Shown: one piece after another, positions 7,032-16,049 of the stretch
Position numbering within the stretch: position 1 is the first letter of the stretch
Layout: every line of letters starts with the position of its first letter
Virus record (IMG/VR): IMGVR_UViG_3300011113_000662
Location: 1-34,309 of that record
Reading direction: 5' to 3' (one strand)
Source: a virus
Length of the DNA: 34,309 nucleotides
Notes under the pieces: model-generated
Database searches by the model: none
Told to the model about the DNA's origin: nothing
The model's input: only the letters and a program-made list of their open reading frames with translations
Made by a program: the position numbers and the translations under genes

Positions 7032-7157
7032 CCTGTTGCGTCAGGTGTCGCCCCAAGAATGTGAAAGCGCGTCCATTGCTTTCATTCAGACCAGCCATCC
7101 CCCACTCGACGCGAAGAAGTCGCCATCGAGGGTTTACGGCCTCTGGGAGTGTTGAAC
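7032..7157 (+). promoter_or_regulatory. Leader of the scaffold gene with two hairpins
   Basis: After a copy of the 17-bp late motif (7040-7055) come two potential hairpins. GAATG-(TG)-AAAGC (7057-7068) pairs with GCTTTCATTC (7078-7087). CTCGA-C-GCGA pairs with TCGC-CA-TCGAG at about 7107-7132. The Shine-Dalgarno GGGAG (7145-7149) follows. Scaffold synthesis is usually matched to capsid synthesis, so a regulatory leader would be reasonable (inference). Confidence 0.45.
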
Positions 7158-8279
7158 ATGGAAAAGTCAAACCGCTACGGCGACCTCGATGCAATCGTGG
7201 ATCAAATCTTCGGAAATCCGGAGACACCACAAGACGAGGAAACCAAAGAGGTTCAGCCCGCAGCTGAAACCGAAACCGGCAAGCCAGAAGAGGCCCCGCA
7301 GGAAGTTGAAGCGACTGAGGCAGTCGAGGAGTCCGTTGAGGTCTCCGAAGACGGCTCTGAGGAAACCCCCTCCGACGGGGAGTCCGACGAGGAAACAACC
7401 GAAGTTGCCGAAGAGTCCGATGAGGACGAATCGGTGGAATCAACCGAAGACAGCGAAGACGAGAAGAGTTTTCTCCAAAAGTTGGTGACCGTAAAGGTCA
7501 ACGGCGAGGAGATGCAAGTCCCAGTCGAGCAAGCAGTCAAGGGATACCAGTTGGCCGCCGCCGCGAACAAGAAGTTCGAAGAGGCTGCCACAATCCGGAA
7601 GGAAGCCGCAGAAGCGGTTGAGTTCCGGGAAACCTTCGACCGCTTGTGGAGCTCGGACCAAAAAGAACTGGTTTCGCACTTCGTCTCCATCGCGGATGAC
7701 GTGAATGAGATCGTCGAAGCGGTGATTTTGCAAGCAGCGGCTATGGGGAAACTATCCCCAGCTATCGCCGAAGCGTTGCAGATCACGCCCGAAGTCTCTG
7801 AGCGCCTGGCTATGCAACGTCAGCGTGAGCAGCTCGAAAGTGAGCGACTTGCACTGCAGGCACAGAAGCAGGCTTCGAACGTCAACCCTGATGAGATACC
7901 GGACGAGTACGGCTACACAGTCGCCGATTACAGGGCCGCTATCGACGAGATCGTCAAGGTCGCAGGCCTCAGCGAGGCCTCGCCTGAGGAACGTCGAGCC
8001 CTTATCGAGACCGTGTTCAAGCACGGAGACGAAGTCGGTATCACGAACCCGTATCTCGCTTATGCGAGCTACCGGGATTCGAAAGCTCGGAAAGAAGTCG
8101 AGAGATCTAACCGCGCGAAGAAGGCAGTTGCCAAGGTGGCTTCAACCACCAAGACATCTGCCGCCCTGTCCCCTAAAGGCCAGGTTCAACACACCCCTAC
8201 TGCCCCAGCAATGAAGAGCACGGCTGACGCCGCTGCTTGGGCGTTGCAGGAGCTGGAGCGTCAAGTCGGCGCTCTGTAA
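7158..8279 (+). CDS. Capsid scaffolding protein
   Basis: The 373-residue product guides capsid assembly and normally leaves the mature head. Roughly the first 110 residues are extremely acidic (Glu/Asp/Ser/Thr repeats), then come predicted long helices with coiled-coil periodicity (QRQREQLESERLALQAQ, about 220-236), ending in a basic linker and an amphipathic C-terminal helix (AAWALQELERQVGAL) that would contact the capsid protein. This arrangement, just before the major capsid gene, is characteristic. The ATG at 7158 is preferred over upstream GTG/TTG codons because GGGAG is well spaced from it. Confidence 0.85.
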   Translation: MEKSNRYGDLDAIVDQIFGNPETPQDEETKEVQPAAETETGKPEEAPQEVEATEAVEESVEVSEDGSEETPSDGESDEETTEVAEESDEDESVESTEDSEDEKSFLQKLVTVKVNGEEMQVPVEQAVKGYQLAAAANKKFEEAATIRKEAAEAVEFRETFDRLWSSDQKELVSHFVSIADDVNEIVEAVILQAAAMGKLSPAIAEALQITPEVSERLAMQRQREQLESERLALQAQKQASNVNPDEIPDEYGYTVADYRAAIDEIVKVAGLSEASPEERRALIETVFKHGDEVGITNPYLAYASYRDSKARKEVERSNRAKKAVAKVASTTKTSAALSPKGQVQHTPTAPAMKSTADAAAWALQELERQVGAL

Positions 8280-8323
8280 GCCAAAACCCTTAGTTCCCCA
8301 AACCGGGGAGGAGAAAAACAATC

Positions 8324-9322
8324 ATGGCTGCAATCGGCACTACTGCCTACGGCACGGCTTTGAGCCTTGCCCTCAGGAACTTCCTGAGCAACAAACCCAT
8401 CAATCAGACCTACACGGACCACCCGCTCTTCGACACTTTGAAGAAGAACGCTTCGTCCGCGACCGGTCCGCGCCTCGTGGTCCCCGTCATCGGTGGCTCC
8501 GTGGCTCAACCCAACTTCACGTCGAACGGCTCGGGCCTTTTCGCCCCGACGGTGACTGATGACATCGCTGGCTCTGCTGAGTTCCAGTGGTCTCGTCCGC
8601 TCGTCGGCTTCGTTCGCGTGCGCTACCAGGACCTCGAAGAGAACGCAGGCAAGACGCAGCTCGCCGACCGCCTCCGCGTGAACATCGATGACCTGCTCGA
8701 GCAGACGAAGGTGAAGATCGTGACCTTGCTCCACACGGAGAACGGTTCGCTTCCCTCCGGTTCGTTCTCGTCGCTTGACACTCTGTGCAACGACGCAGTC
8801 ACGACCGTTGGTGGCATCGACTACACCTCCGCTGGCAACTCTTTCTGGCGTCCGGTGACGGAGACCTCTCCGTCCTCTGACCCGAAGGTCGCCATCCGCT
8901 CGATGGTCCAGGCCATCACCAAGAACGCGAAGGGTGTCCGTCCGGACGTCGTTCACGTCGGTGAGGACATCTGGAACGCCATCCAGGAATACATCGACGC
9001 CAAGGCCATCATCACCTCCGGGATTGGCGGCACCGACGTCGAGCTCTCCTGGCAGTCCGTCTCGTTCGGCGGCATCGAAGTCCGTTGGGACTACGACTGC
9101 CCGGCTGACCGTGCGTACTTCCTGCACACCCCGTCCCTCTACTTCAAGTACCTGACCGACAACTTCCTGAAGTCGGCCAGCGCGAAGCAGGTGAACGAGG
9201 CTGTGTCTGGTGTCGTGAACACGTCGCTCGACGAAGTGTTCCCTGTGGTCACCATCATGAGCGTCGGCACTTCACAGCGCCGCGCCCTTGGCATGATCGA
9301 CGGCTTCACCGCCGGCAGCTGA
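8324..9322 (+). CDS. Major capsid protein, probably HK97 fold
   Basis: The 332-residue product has features of podovirus-type capsid proteins: a short N-arm, a segment NFLSNKPINQTYTDHPLFDTLKK (split here as NFLSNKPINQ and TYTDHPLFDT), a helical spine near 100-145 and a C-terminal beta region ending VVTIMSVGTSQRRALGMI. Codons are the most biased in the window (GTC, CTC, AAG, GAC), as expected for the most abundant virion protein. A strong GGGGAGGAG lies upstream. A G/C hairpin follows the gene. No protease domain is attached and none is seen nearby. Confidence 0.85.
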   Translation: MAAIGTTAYGTALSLALRNFLSNKPINQTYTDHPLFDTLKKNASSATGPRLVVPVIGGSVAQPNFTSNGSGLFAPTVTDDIAGSAEFQWSRPLVGFVRVRYQDLEENAGKTQLADRLRVNIDDLLEQTKVKIVTLLHTENGSLPSGSFSSLDTLCNDAVTTVGGIDYTSAGNSFWRPVTETSPSSDPKVAIRSMVQAITKNAKGVRPDVVHVGEDIWNAIQEYIDAKAIITSGIGGTDVELSWQSVSFGGIEVRWDYDCPADRAYFLHTPSLYFKYLTDNFLKSASAKQVNEAVSGVVNTSLDEVFPVVTIMSVGTSQRRALGMIDGFTAGS

Positions 9323-9344
9323 TCCTGCTGAATACACCGGGTTC

Positions 9345-9379
9345 GGGGGTCTGGTCGCCTAATGGCAGGCCAGGCCCCC
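9345..9379 (+). terminator. Stem-loop after the capsid gene
   Basis: GGGGGTCTGG (9345-9354) pairs with CCAGGCCCCC (9370-9379) over ten positions with one G-U pair, around a loop that includes CGCCTAATGGC. No T-run follows, so partial termination or transcript processing, lowering expression downstream of the capsid gene, is the likeliest role. Confidence 0.55.
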
Positions 9380-9404
9380 AATCGGTAAATAAGAGGAACC
9401 AACC

Positions 9405-10037
9405 ATGAACCGAACTTCACTCCGTACCCGTATTCGCGCCCTCACGAACATCAACTCGACGGCGCTGTTGTCTGACACTCAGATCAACGAAGTGCTGAAC
9501 GAAGTTCACCTCGAGATTTGTGGTTCCTTTCAATGGCCGTTCGCCGTCGATTCGACTTCTGTTTCTGTCGTCGCCGGAGATGCCACCTACACCCTGCCTG
9601 CCGACACGAAGGATGTGCTGCTCGTGTCCCGCTCCGGGAACGTCTATGAACCCCGGCAGCTGCAAGCGATCTCCGTGTTTGATGCGGATGTGCTTCCTGA
9701 TACAACTTCGAACTGGCCCCGCTACTACACGGTTGAAGGTTTGACGTTGACGCTGTTTCCGACCCCGGCCGCCAACGAGACGTTGACTGTCCGGTACCAG
9801 GCGAATGTCGAGGCTCTTGACAGCGACGGCGACGTTCCGCCTTTTGACGAAGAGTTCCACCCTGTTTACGCCTACGCCACCGCCGCCCGGTTGCTTGCGG
9901 AGCGCGGGGCACCTGCATCGAAGGTTGGGGCGATGAACAACTTCGCATCCCAGTATCTCGAGCGGATGCGCCGCTCCTATTTGACGAGCACAGACCACGC
10001 GCCCGTCTCTCTCGGTCGGCGGAGGTGGCGCTGGTGA
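9405..10037 (+). CDS. Head-tail adaptor protein
   Basis: The 210-residue product starts with helices (RTSLRTRIRALTNINSTALLSDTQINEVLNEV region) that match the N-terminal helical bundle of connector adaptors binding under the portal. A beta domain (DATYTLPADTKDVLLVSR; NETLTVRYQANVEAL) and a C-terminal helix with a basic tail follow. Size, helix-beta-helix layout and place directly after the capsid gene fit the T7 gp11-like adaptor role. AGAGGAACC lies before the ATG. It ends in a 4-base overlap with the nozzle gene. Confidence 0.75.
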   Translation: MNRTSLRTRIRALTNINSTALLSDTQINEVLNEVHLEICGSFQWPFAVDSTSVSVVAGDATYTLPADTKDVLLVSRSGNVYEPRQLQAISVFDADVLPDTTSNWPRYYTVEGLTLTLFPTPAANETLTVRYQANVEALDSDGDVPPFDEEFHPVYAYATAARLLAERGAPASKVGAMNNFASQYLERMRRSYLTSTDHAPVSLGRRRWRW

Positions 10038-11833
10038 AGATTGATATCACAGACTTTTCCGGAGGCATCCTTGAAGCCGTTTCCCCTGGCGATTTCACTG
10101 AACGCCAGAACGCGGTCGTAAAAGGGTTCGTCCTCGAAGATGAGGTGCGTCTGCGCACCCAAGGCGCGATTCAGCGTATTTCGGCTTTGACAGATGTGAT
10201 TGCGTGCCGGACGTTTCGCGGTGCGTCCCAGTCGTACATCTTGGTGCTGCGCACCGGGGGCGTCCTACAGTACGCAGTTTCGCCTTCTCGGACGGCCACG
10301 AACGCGACGACTGCTGCTTTGACGTTTACGAACCTTGCCACGATCGGAGCTGAAGCCCGGTTTACTGGCGATGCTCGAGCGAAGGTGAGCAACGAGTACA
10401 AGCCTGCGACAATCGTTCATTCACTTGCCGGCTCGGGGAACGGTGTGCTGGTCTATGAGAACGACGCCGGGAACGCTCTCGCGCTGCAGACGTTCACGAA
10501 CTTTTATCCGACGCTCACGAAAGAGGTTGCTCTTGTCCAGGTGACCAATGCTGGTAGCGGGTACACGACTACGCCGACAGTCACTTTCACCGGTGGCTCC
10601 GGGTCAGGTGCGACAGCGACCGCGACACTTGTGAACCAGACAGTTGTCGGCATCACGGTTACGGCTGGTGGGTCTGCTTACACTTCGGCTCCGACGGTCG
10701 GCTTCAGCGGTGGTGGCGGAACAGGCGCGACAGCTGAGGCGATTTTGATGGAGGTTGCCAGCCCCGCTGGCGATGTGCTTCCCCGCCACAACGTTGCTTG
10801 CATGTGGGGCGACACGTTGGTTCTTGGCGACATCCAGTGGTCGGAAGCGAACGCTGTTTCCGGTCTGACCTCTGGGAACGTGAAGCGCTACCCGAACTAC
10901 ATGTGGCACGCCCAAGACCCGACAAACCTGACGATCTTCGACCCGCGCTACCCAGCCCGCGTCGCCGAAGAGGGCTCAATCATTGTGGGGTTGCAAGAAA
11001 CGTTTGAGGGTTTGCTCGTACTGACGACCACAACCACCGGCCAGGCGGGACTCACCTTGTTGCGCGGCACCCCGGATGACTACGCCGTGGAGAAGCTTCG
11101 CCCAGGCCTTGGCCTGCTGCCCGGTATCGATGCCTCGATGCGTAGCGCGGTTCACTGCTGGTGGAACGATGTTGCCTCCACGATGTTTGTCGACAGCCTC
11201 GGGAAGATTTATCAAGTGCGTGGAGGCCAGGCTGAGCGGATTGATCGTTTCGGAGTGCAAGCCCCTGAGCTCGGAAGCGCCACCGACTCGGTGGCTTCTA
11301 TCGGCCAGTGGCTGTTTGCATCCCGCGACAACCGTTTTCTATTGATGCGTTCATTCGGTTCAGATGGAGCGTGGACGGAGCTGGTGAAACCTGCCGGCAC
11401 CCCCACGTCGTTCTCTGTTGACCGCGATTTGCTGAACTTTGTGTCTGACAACAAGTTGTATCGCTACTGCATCGAAGGTCCGACAGCTGAGCGCGGAATG
11501 GTGGATGGCGCGTATGTAGACCTCGAGCTTGGTACTAGGACACTTGGATCGCCTGAGGAGAAGCTGGATAAGTGGTGGACTGAGGCAACAGTCCGTATTC
11601 AGTCGATCACAAGCGGCGTCCTAAAGACTGTCGAGTTGTTTGACCGGGGTGTCCTCGCATCGACTCCCGGCTCGGCGCTGTTCACTCTCAACAAGAACTT
11701 GACGGCCCGAGATTTGACGACGGTGCCCGGTCTTGGTCCGTCGGTGGAGTGTTCAGCGAAACTGACGATTACCGGCGATGTGCGCATTGAGAACGTGTCG
11801 TTCGAAGTTGAGGGTGGGGATGAAGAGCGATGA
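10034..11833 (+). CDS. Tail nozzle/tubular protein
   Basis: The 599-residue product begins KIDITDFSGGILEAVSPGDF, resembling the N-terminus of podovirus tail nozzle proteins (T7 gp12 role), and has beta-propeller-like repeats such as SMRSAVHCWWNDVASTMFVD and SIGQWLFASRDNRFLLMR. Near residues 170-237 it carries two tandem copies of a roughly 36-residue glycine-rich unit with GSGYTTTPTVTFTGG and GSAYTSAPTVGFSGG, an apparent inserted surface module. A GTG overlapping the preceding stop (GTGA) with GGAGG eight bases upstream is preferred to the GTG three codons earlier. Confidence 0.75.
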   Translation: MKIDITDFSGGILEAVSPGDFTERQNAVVKGFVLEDEVRLRTQGAIQRISALTDVIACRTFRGASQSYILVLRTGGVLQYAVSPSRTATNATTAALTFTNLATIGAEARFTGDARAKVSNEYKPATIVHSLAGSGNGVLVYENDAGNALALQTFTNFYPTLTKEVALVQVTNAGSGYTTTPTVTFTGGSGSGATATATLVNQTVVGITVTAGGSAYTSAPTVGFSGGGGTGATAEAILMEVASPAGDVLPRHNVACMWGDTLVLGDIQWSEANAVSGLTSGNVKRYPNYMWHAQDPTNLTIFDPRYPARVAEEGSIIVGLQETFEGLLVLTTTTTGQAGLTLLRGTPDDYAVEKLRPGLGLLPGIDASMRSAVHCWWNDVASTMFVDSLGKIYQVRGGQAERIDRFGVQAPELGSATDSVASIGQWLFASRDNRFLLMRSFGSDGAWTELVKPAGTPTSFSVDRDLLNFVSDNKLYRYCIEGPTAERGMVDGAYVDLELGTRTLGSPEEKLDKWWTEATVRIQSITSGVLKTVELFDRGVLASTPGSALFTLNKNLTARDLTTVPGLGPSVECSAKLTITGDVRIENVSFEVEGGDEER

Positions 11834-13218
11834 CCGAGGAGCGCGTCAAGGATCGCAACCAACTGATCACCGATAGTGGTTCTATTGGCGGCGCTGAGGG
11901 TTCAAACATTTTGGTTGCTGCAGAACCGACGGAGAGTGCGGCTACTTTTCGACGTCTCGCCGCAGCAACCGAGCGGGTAGCGAACAGCATTGGAAAGGAC
12001 CCTGCGAGCGACGCCAATCCGTCGCAACTTTCCACCACCACAACCACTTCTGGGGCGGACGTGTTTACCGGGACAGTCCTCACCTACATCGCCGCCGGCA
12101 CAGGTACCGCAACTGTAAACAGTGTCACCCAATCGTTTACAAACAGCACTGGTATCTCTCTTCTCACCGATGACGTGATCCTCCTCACCAAGAAAGGAAG
12201 CACCTACTACGCGATCGGTTTGATTTCTCGTAGTGGTGTCGGCTACCCGACCAGTAGTACCGCTTCACTGTTTACCCCCACAAACGCGGTACCTGGTTTG
12301 CCGTATCAACCTCTAACCACAATGAGCATTTTTGGCGCCGCCGACGGGTGCGTATGGGCGAGCACTGGGGCGGTGGTGTCGTATTCGGATGCCCAGTCAT
12401 ACACGATTACCCGTCCATCCACTTCGTGGGATCACATGTGGGGCTTGTCAGACGACCCGAACGGGGTGTGGGTGTTTGTAAACCGGAGCGTTACAAGCAA
12501 CGGATTGCATGTCATCTACAACGGAAGTGGCACGACACACAACTACGGAGCCTGCCAGGTGCTCGGTACTCATGATGGGAAGATTTGGTGTTGGGCTGGG
12601 AGAAAGTCCGGTTCTATTGACCGCCGTCTCATCTCGATAAACAGCACGGGCACTGTCGCGGACTATACAAACGCAGCGTTGAGTGTGCTCGCTGACACCG
12701 CTAACGGAACGGTGGGTAGGGCTGGACCGTGGGGAATCGTGCTGTGGGATAGCGCTGATGTGGTGACTGTGAGCATGTCGAGCGGGGCACCAAACACGTA
12801 CACGCAGTACTTGATTGGAGTTTTTCCGAGCCTGCAAACAGGTTCGGGTGCGCACATTTTCTCGACTTGTATGTCCAACAACAGCTTTTTTTACATGTCA
12901 TCTACTACGAACGACCGCGACTACCGTCGCTGGAATCTGGGTAGCGCAACTCTCAGCACTTTCCTTGACGTGCTCCCAGTTGGATTCACGCATTACGAAC
13001 GCATCGCCACAACCGGGGGCACCACCGCTGTCATTTCTGGACATAACGGCGCCGACCAGCAGGCCTGCGTCACGTCTGGCTCTGGGGTGACGGTTACTAC
13101 TTACACAGGCACCACCCACACTGGCCCTCTGACGATTGCGTCGACTCCGACTAACGAAGTGATTGGGGCGGTCCGCAGCGATTCGACCAGCCTGGACACG
13201 CTCATTGGAATCAGCTAA
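11830..13218 (+). CDS. Distal tail or receptor-contacting protein
   Basis: The 462-residue product overlaps the nozzle gene by ATGA, suggesting stoichiometric coupling. Residues 1-65 are helical and could anchor it to the nozzle. The remainder is Ser/Thr/Gly-rich with recurrent strands such as DGCVWASTGAVVSYSD, DPNGVWVFVNRSV and HDGKIWCWAGR that suggest a beta-propeller. The aromatic and Ser/Thr-rich surface and position fit a host-binding or nozzle-tip role. No chaperone or endosialidase domain is seen. The specific function is inferred. Confidence 0.55.
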   Translation: MTEERVKDRNQLITDSGSIGGAEGSNILVAAEPTESAATFRRLAAATERVANSIGKDPASDANPSQLSTTTTTSGADVFTGTVLTYIAAGTGTATVNSVTQSFTNSTGISLLTDDVILLTKKGSTYYAIGLISRSGVGYPTSSTASLFTPTNAVPGLPYQPLTTMSIFGAADGCVWASTGAVVSYSDAQSYTITRPSTSWDHMWGLSDDPNGVWVFVNRSVTSNGLHVIYNGSGTTHNYGACQVLGTHDGKIWCWAGRKSGSIDRRLISINSTGTVADYTNAALSVLADTANGTVGRAGPWGIVLWDSADVVTVSMSSGAPNTYTQYLIGVFPSLQTGSGAHIFSTCMSNNSFFYMSSTTNDRDYRRWNLGSATLSTFLDVLPVGFTHYERIATTGGTTAVISGHNGADQQACVTSGSGVTVTTYTGTTHTGPLTIASTPTNEVIGAVRSDSTSLDTLIGIS

Positions 13219-13284
13219 CTAGGGCCAGCCGTCAGGTGTAGCCCCCAGTGGAGAGGCGCACCCTGTCGCGCCCGAGGACGACCC

Positions 13285-14595
13285 ATGACCCGTAAAGAAG
13301 CCTTTATCGCGCAACGAACGAAAGAACTGCGGGCTGCAGGGAAGCCCGTCAACGTTGCGCAGTTGGAGGCTCGGTTCAATGAGCTGAACGCAACAGACGC
13401 AGGTAAAGCCCAGATTGCTGAAAAGGTTGCTTTGTTCAACGGTCCTGCTAAAACTCCTCTACTCCCCCCAGCATCCGCGACTGCCCCCGCACCAACACCG
13501 ACTACGACACCGACTACGTACGATCCGACTCAGCAAACGGTCGTACCCACTTCGGAAGCCCGCGTCAACACTGGACAAGCACCAGCCCCTGCGCCAACTC
13601 CCGCCGCTACTAACTCCATTCGTGGCTTTACTTTTGGTGCTGCGGCTGCGGCTGAGGCTGTGCCTAAACCGCTGACACCACAGCAAGCTGCCGCTACCTA
13701 CGGAACGTTCAAAGAAGCGCTGGCGGCAATGCACCCGGCGGCAGTTGCAAAATACACCTCTGACGGCACAGGCCTCAGCGCCAACGAAGCCAAAGCACTG
13801 CAGGCACAGTTTCCAAATCTGTACAACGAGTTTGCCAACAAGCCTGGTGGTCTTGGTGGCGCACTGCCGTCGCGCATAGTCACGGGGTCGACTCCTACCG
13901 TGACTCCTGTCCCCTACACGACAGGAGAAACAACCTCCACTTCGAGCACAACGCCGAGCGGCTCCACGACTTCCGGTACTGAGTCGGCTGCTCCTGGAAC
14001 CGCGACTGACAGTGGCGCGACGAACTCCGGACAGTCAGGTGAATCTCTTTGGGAAAAGTACCAAAGGCTCCTGAACGAGAGCAACGAGAAGAACACAGCC
14101 GAGTTCAACAACGCGCTCGCGAAGATAAAGGCGCAGATGGATGAGCAGGCAACCAAGGCCTACAACGAGCAGAAGCTGCTCACCGCCGAACAGATTCGAC
14201 TGATCAACGAAGGAAGAGCCGGCCTCGAACGGGACTTCCAGAACCGCCGCGCGATGACGATGGGCGACATTGCCAACCTGCAAAGCGCTGGGCGTGGCCA
14301 ACTCTCTCAGGTGCTTCGTGATTTCGCCGCCGGCCGGAAAAGCGGTCTCCTCGGGCTCGCTTCACGCAACCGAGGTATCGACCCATCCGCATCTCGACGT
14401 TTCATCAACGAAGCGAACACCAGCCAAGCTGCCGCGCTCGGCGCAACACAGGCCGGAACATTCGGTCAGGTTTCGCGTCTACGTCAGCAACTGGAGCAAG
14501 ATGAGCGCGACAAGGCCACCCGCCTCGCCGACCTTTCACGTATGAGCACCTACTTGGGTACGTCGATACCCAACTACTTCCCGGGGGTTTCCTGA
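13285..14595 (+). CDS. Internal virion protein, Pro/Thr-rich with coiled coil
   Basis: The 436-residue product has a helical N-terminus (KEAFIAQRTKELRAAGK), a long low-complexity region rich in Pro, Thr and Ala (about 53-115 and 205-255), and a C-terminal helical half (KYQRLLNESNEKNTAEFNNA, QEQ-type heptads). It lies in the slot used for ejected core proteins in short-tailed phages and ends with a one-base overlap (TGATG) with the next gene. Low complexity plus coiled coil suits a protein that unfolds to pass through the portal. No enzymatic motif is seen. Confidence 0.55.
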   Translation: MTRKEAFIAQRTKELRAAGKPVNVAQLEARFNELNATDAGKAQIAEKVALFNGPAKTPLLPPASATAPAPTPTTTPTTYDPTQQTVVPTSEARVNTGQAPAPAPTPAATNSIRGFTFGAAAAAEAVPKPLTPQQAAATYGTFKEALAAMHPAAVAKYTSDGTGLSANEAKALQAQFPNLYNEFANKPGGLGGALPSRIVTGSTPTVTPVPYTTGETTSTSSTTPSGSTTSGTESAAPGTATDSGATNSGQSGESLWEKYQRLLNESNEKNTAEFNNALAKIKAQMDEQATKAYNEQKLLTAEQIRLINEGRAGLERDFQNRRAMTMGDIANLQSAGRGQLSQVLRDFAAGRKSGLLGLASRNRGIDPSASRRFINEANTSQAAALGATQAGTFGQVSRLRQQLEQDERDKATRLADLSRMSTYLGTSIPNYFPGVS

Positions 14596-16046
14596 TGACG
14601 AAGACAAAGAACGATAAGAACAAGCCGCCGAAAGGAACGTTGGGTATGACGGCCGACCGCCTCGAGCGAAGCCTCACCACCACGAAGGGAGGCAAAACCA
14701 CACCGACGTCTACGACCCCTCCGCTGACCACCACTACCGTCAACAAGAATCGTCTGGCTGCACTCAACTACAAGCCTTTGCCGTTTACCAATCCCTACCC
14801 CGCGTATCAAACCGGTATCGGGGGCCTTGCTGCCACCGTTTCTGGCAACCTGCAAACAGATCTTGCTCGCGTCAACAGCTCGTTCGAAAACATCAAGAAC
14901 CAAATCATGGCGCAGTACGGCAATACCAACAACCAGGCGCTACTCAACGCCCGAGACTTGGCCCTCGCCGAGCTGGGACGCCAGGCCGATGATGCGACTC
15001 GACAAGTTGCCGCCAACTATCAAGCCGCCCAAGGCCGTCAAGCAGAGTTTGCTAACCGGCAACTTGCGCTTGCCGACGCCGCCGCCCGGGAACAAGAAGC
15101 CCTCACCAATGTCGCCGCCGGCAACATCGGCGCATGGAATCAGCAGTTCGGTGTCACCGACGGTTCGAGCGTCGACCTCGCGTCAGCCCTCGCTGCGCAG
15201 GCCCCCCGCGACGCCGCTCTCGCCCGTGCCCTTGGAGCATCAGCAGCTGGGTTCGAGAACGCGATGGGCACATCTATTGGCGAGCAGCAGATGGCGCTGC
15301 AGGGTCAGATTGCCCGAGACCTGGCCTCCCGCTCTGGTGTCGTTTCTGTCCAGACTGCTCGCGACATTGCGGCTGCAGAGATGGCGGACCGTGAACGTTT
15401 GAATACCGCGCTGCTCGATGCGGCGTACCGTCAGCTGAGCGCCGAAGAAGCCCTGCGCGGCACCGCTGGCGACCGCAGCTTTGCTCTCGAACAGGCAATG
15501 CTCGACGCCGGTCTCAAGGGCGGACTGTTCAGTAATGATCAGTTCCGCTTCGAAGATGACCGCAAGTTCAGATACAACCAGGCTGGCCTTGATGAGCAGG
15601 CCCGCCGGGACTCGCTCGCCGCGTCAGCCGCGCGAGCAGCCGCAGACGATGCGTGGCGAAAGGAGGTGTTCGACTATGAGGCGGGCCAAGACACGATTGC
15701 GAACAACCGCGCCGAAGCAGCCCTCGCGGAGGAAAGGCGTCAGTTCGATGCCAAGAACAACGCGACCGGCGCTTCGGGTGTCTACACACCACCGAAGGGC
15801 TACGGAGCCGCACTCACGATGATGGTCGGCAGCAGCAAAAACAAGACGGTCGCCGCAGACCGCGACAGCATGAGCGCGATCGCGTCGATAGTGCAACCAG
15901 GTTCAGCTGGAACCCTGTCGAAAGAGTCGTACACCGGTGGCTACGCAATCTGGTCACAACTGACTAAAGAGACAAAGGCCGAACTGAAGAAGACGCAAGG
16001 CATCAACAACTACGACGACCTCGTAAGAAGACTGCAGAGGTCGTAA
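14595..16046 (+). CDS. Internal virion protein, Ala/Gln-rich helical
   Basis: The 483-residue product has a basic N-terminal tail (MTKTKNDKNKPPKGT) and then long Ala/Gln/Arg-rich helices (NNQALLNARDLALAELGRQ; YQAAQGRQAEFANRQ; AASAARAAADDAWRKEVFDY), a composition common in phage ejection or core proteins. It contains no lysozyme motif. It sits between two other helical giant-structure genes, all closely spaced, implying a shared complex inside the head. The start overlaps the previous stop. The role is inferred from context. Confidence 0.6.
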   Translation: MTKTKNDKNKPPKGTLGMTADRLERSLTTTKGGKTTPTSTTPPLTTTTVNKNRLAALNYKPLPFTNPYPAYQTGIGGLAATVSGNLQTDLARVNSSFENIKNQIMAQYGNTNNQALLNARDLALAELGRQADDATRQVAANYQAAQGRQAEFANRQLALADAAAREQEALTNVAAGNIGAWNQQFGVTDGSSVDLASALAAQAPRDAALARALGASAAGFENAMGTSIGEQQMALQGQIARDLASRSGVVSVQTARDIAAAEMADRERLNTALLDAAYRQLSAEEALRGTAGDRSFALEQAMLDAGLKGGLFSNDQFRFEDDRKFRYNQAGLDEQARRDSLAASAARAAADDAWRKEVFDYEAGQDTIANNRAEAALAEERRQFDAKNNATGASGVYTPPKGYGAALTMMVGSSKNKTVAADRDSMSAIASIVQPGSAGTLSKESYTGGYAIWSQLTKETKAELKKTQGINNYDDLVRRLQRS

Positions 16047-16049
16047 GCC

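Noticed and set aside
8261-9127. Long minus-strand frame opposite the capsid gene
   Set aside because: A shadow of the capsid codons, rich in Arg/Val/Gly/Asp and without a ribosome site.
9405-16046. Programmed frameshift of the tail-chaperone type
   Set aside because: No tape measure or tail tube genes and no slippery sequence at a gene overlap; overlaps are ordinary ATGA/GTGA/TGATG couplings.
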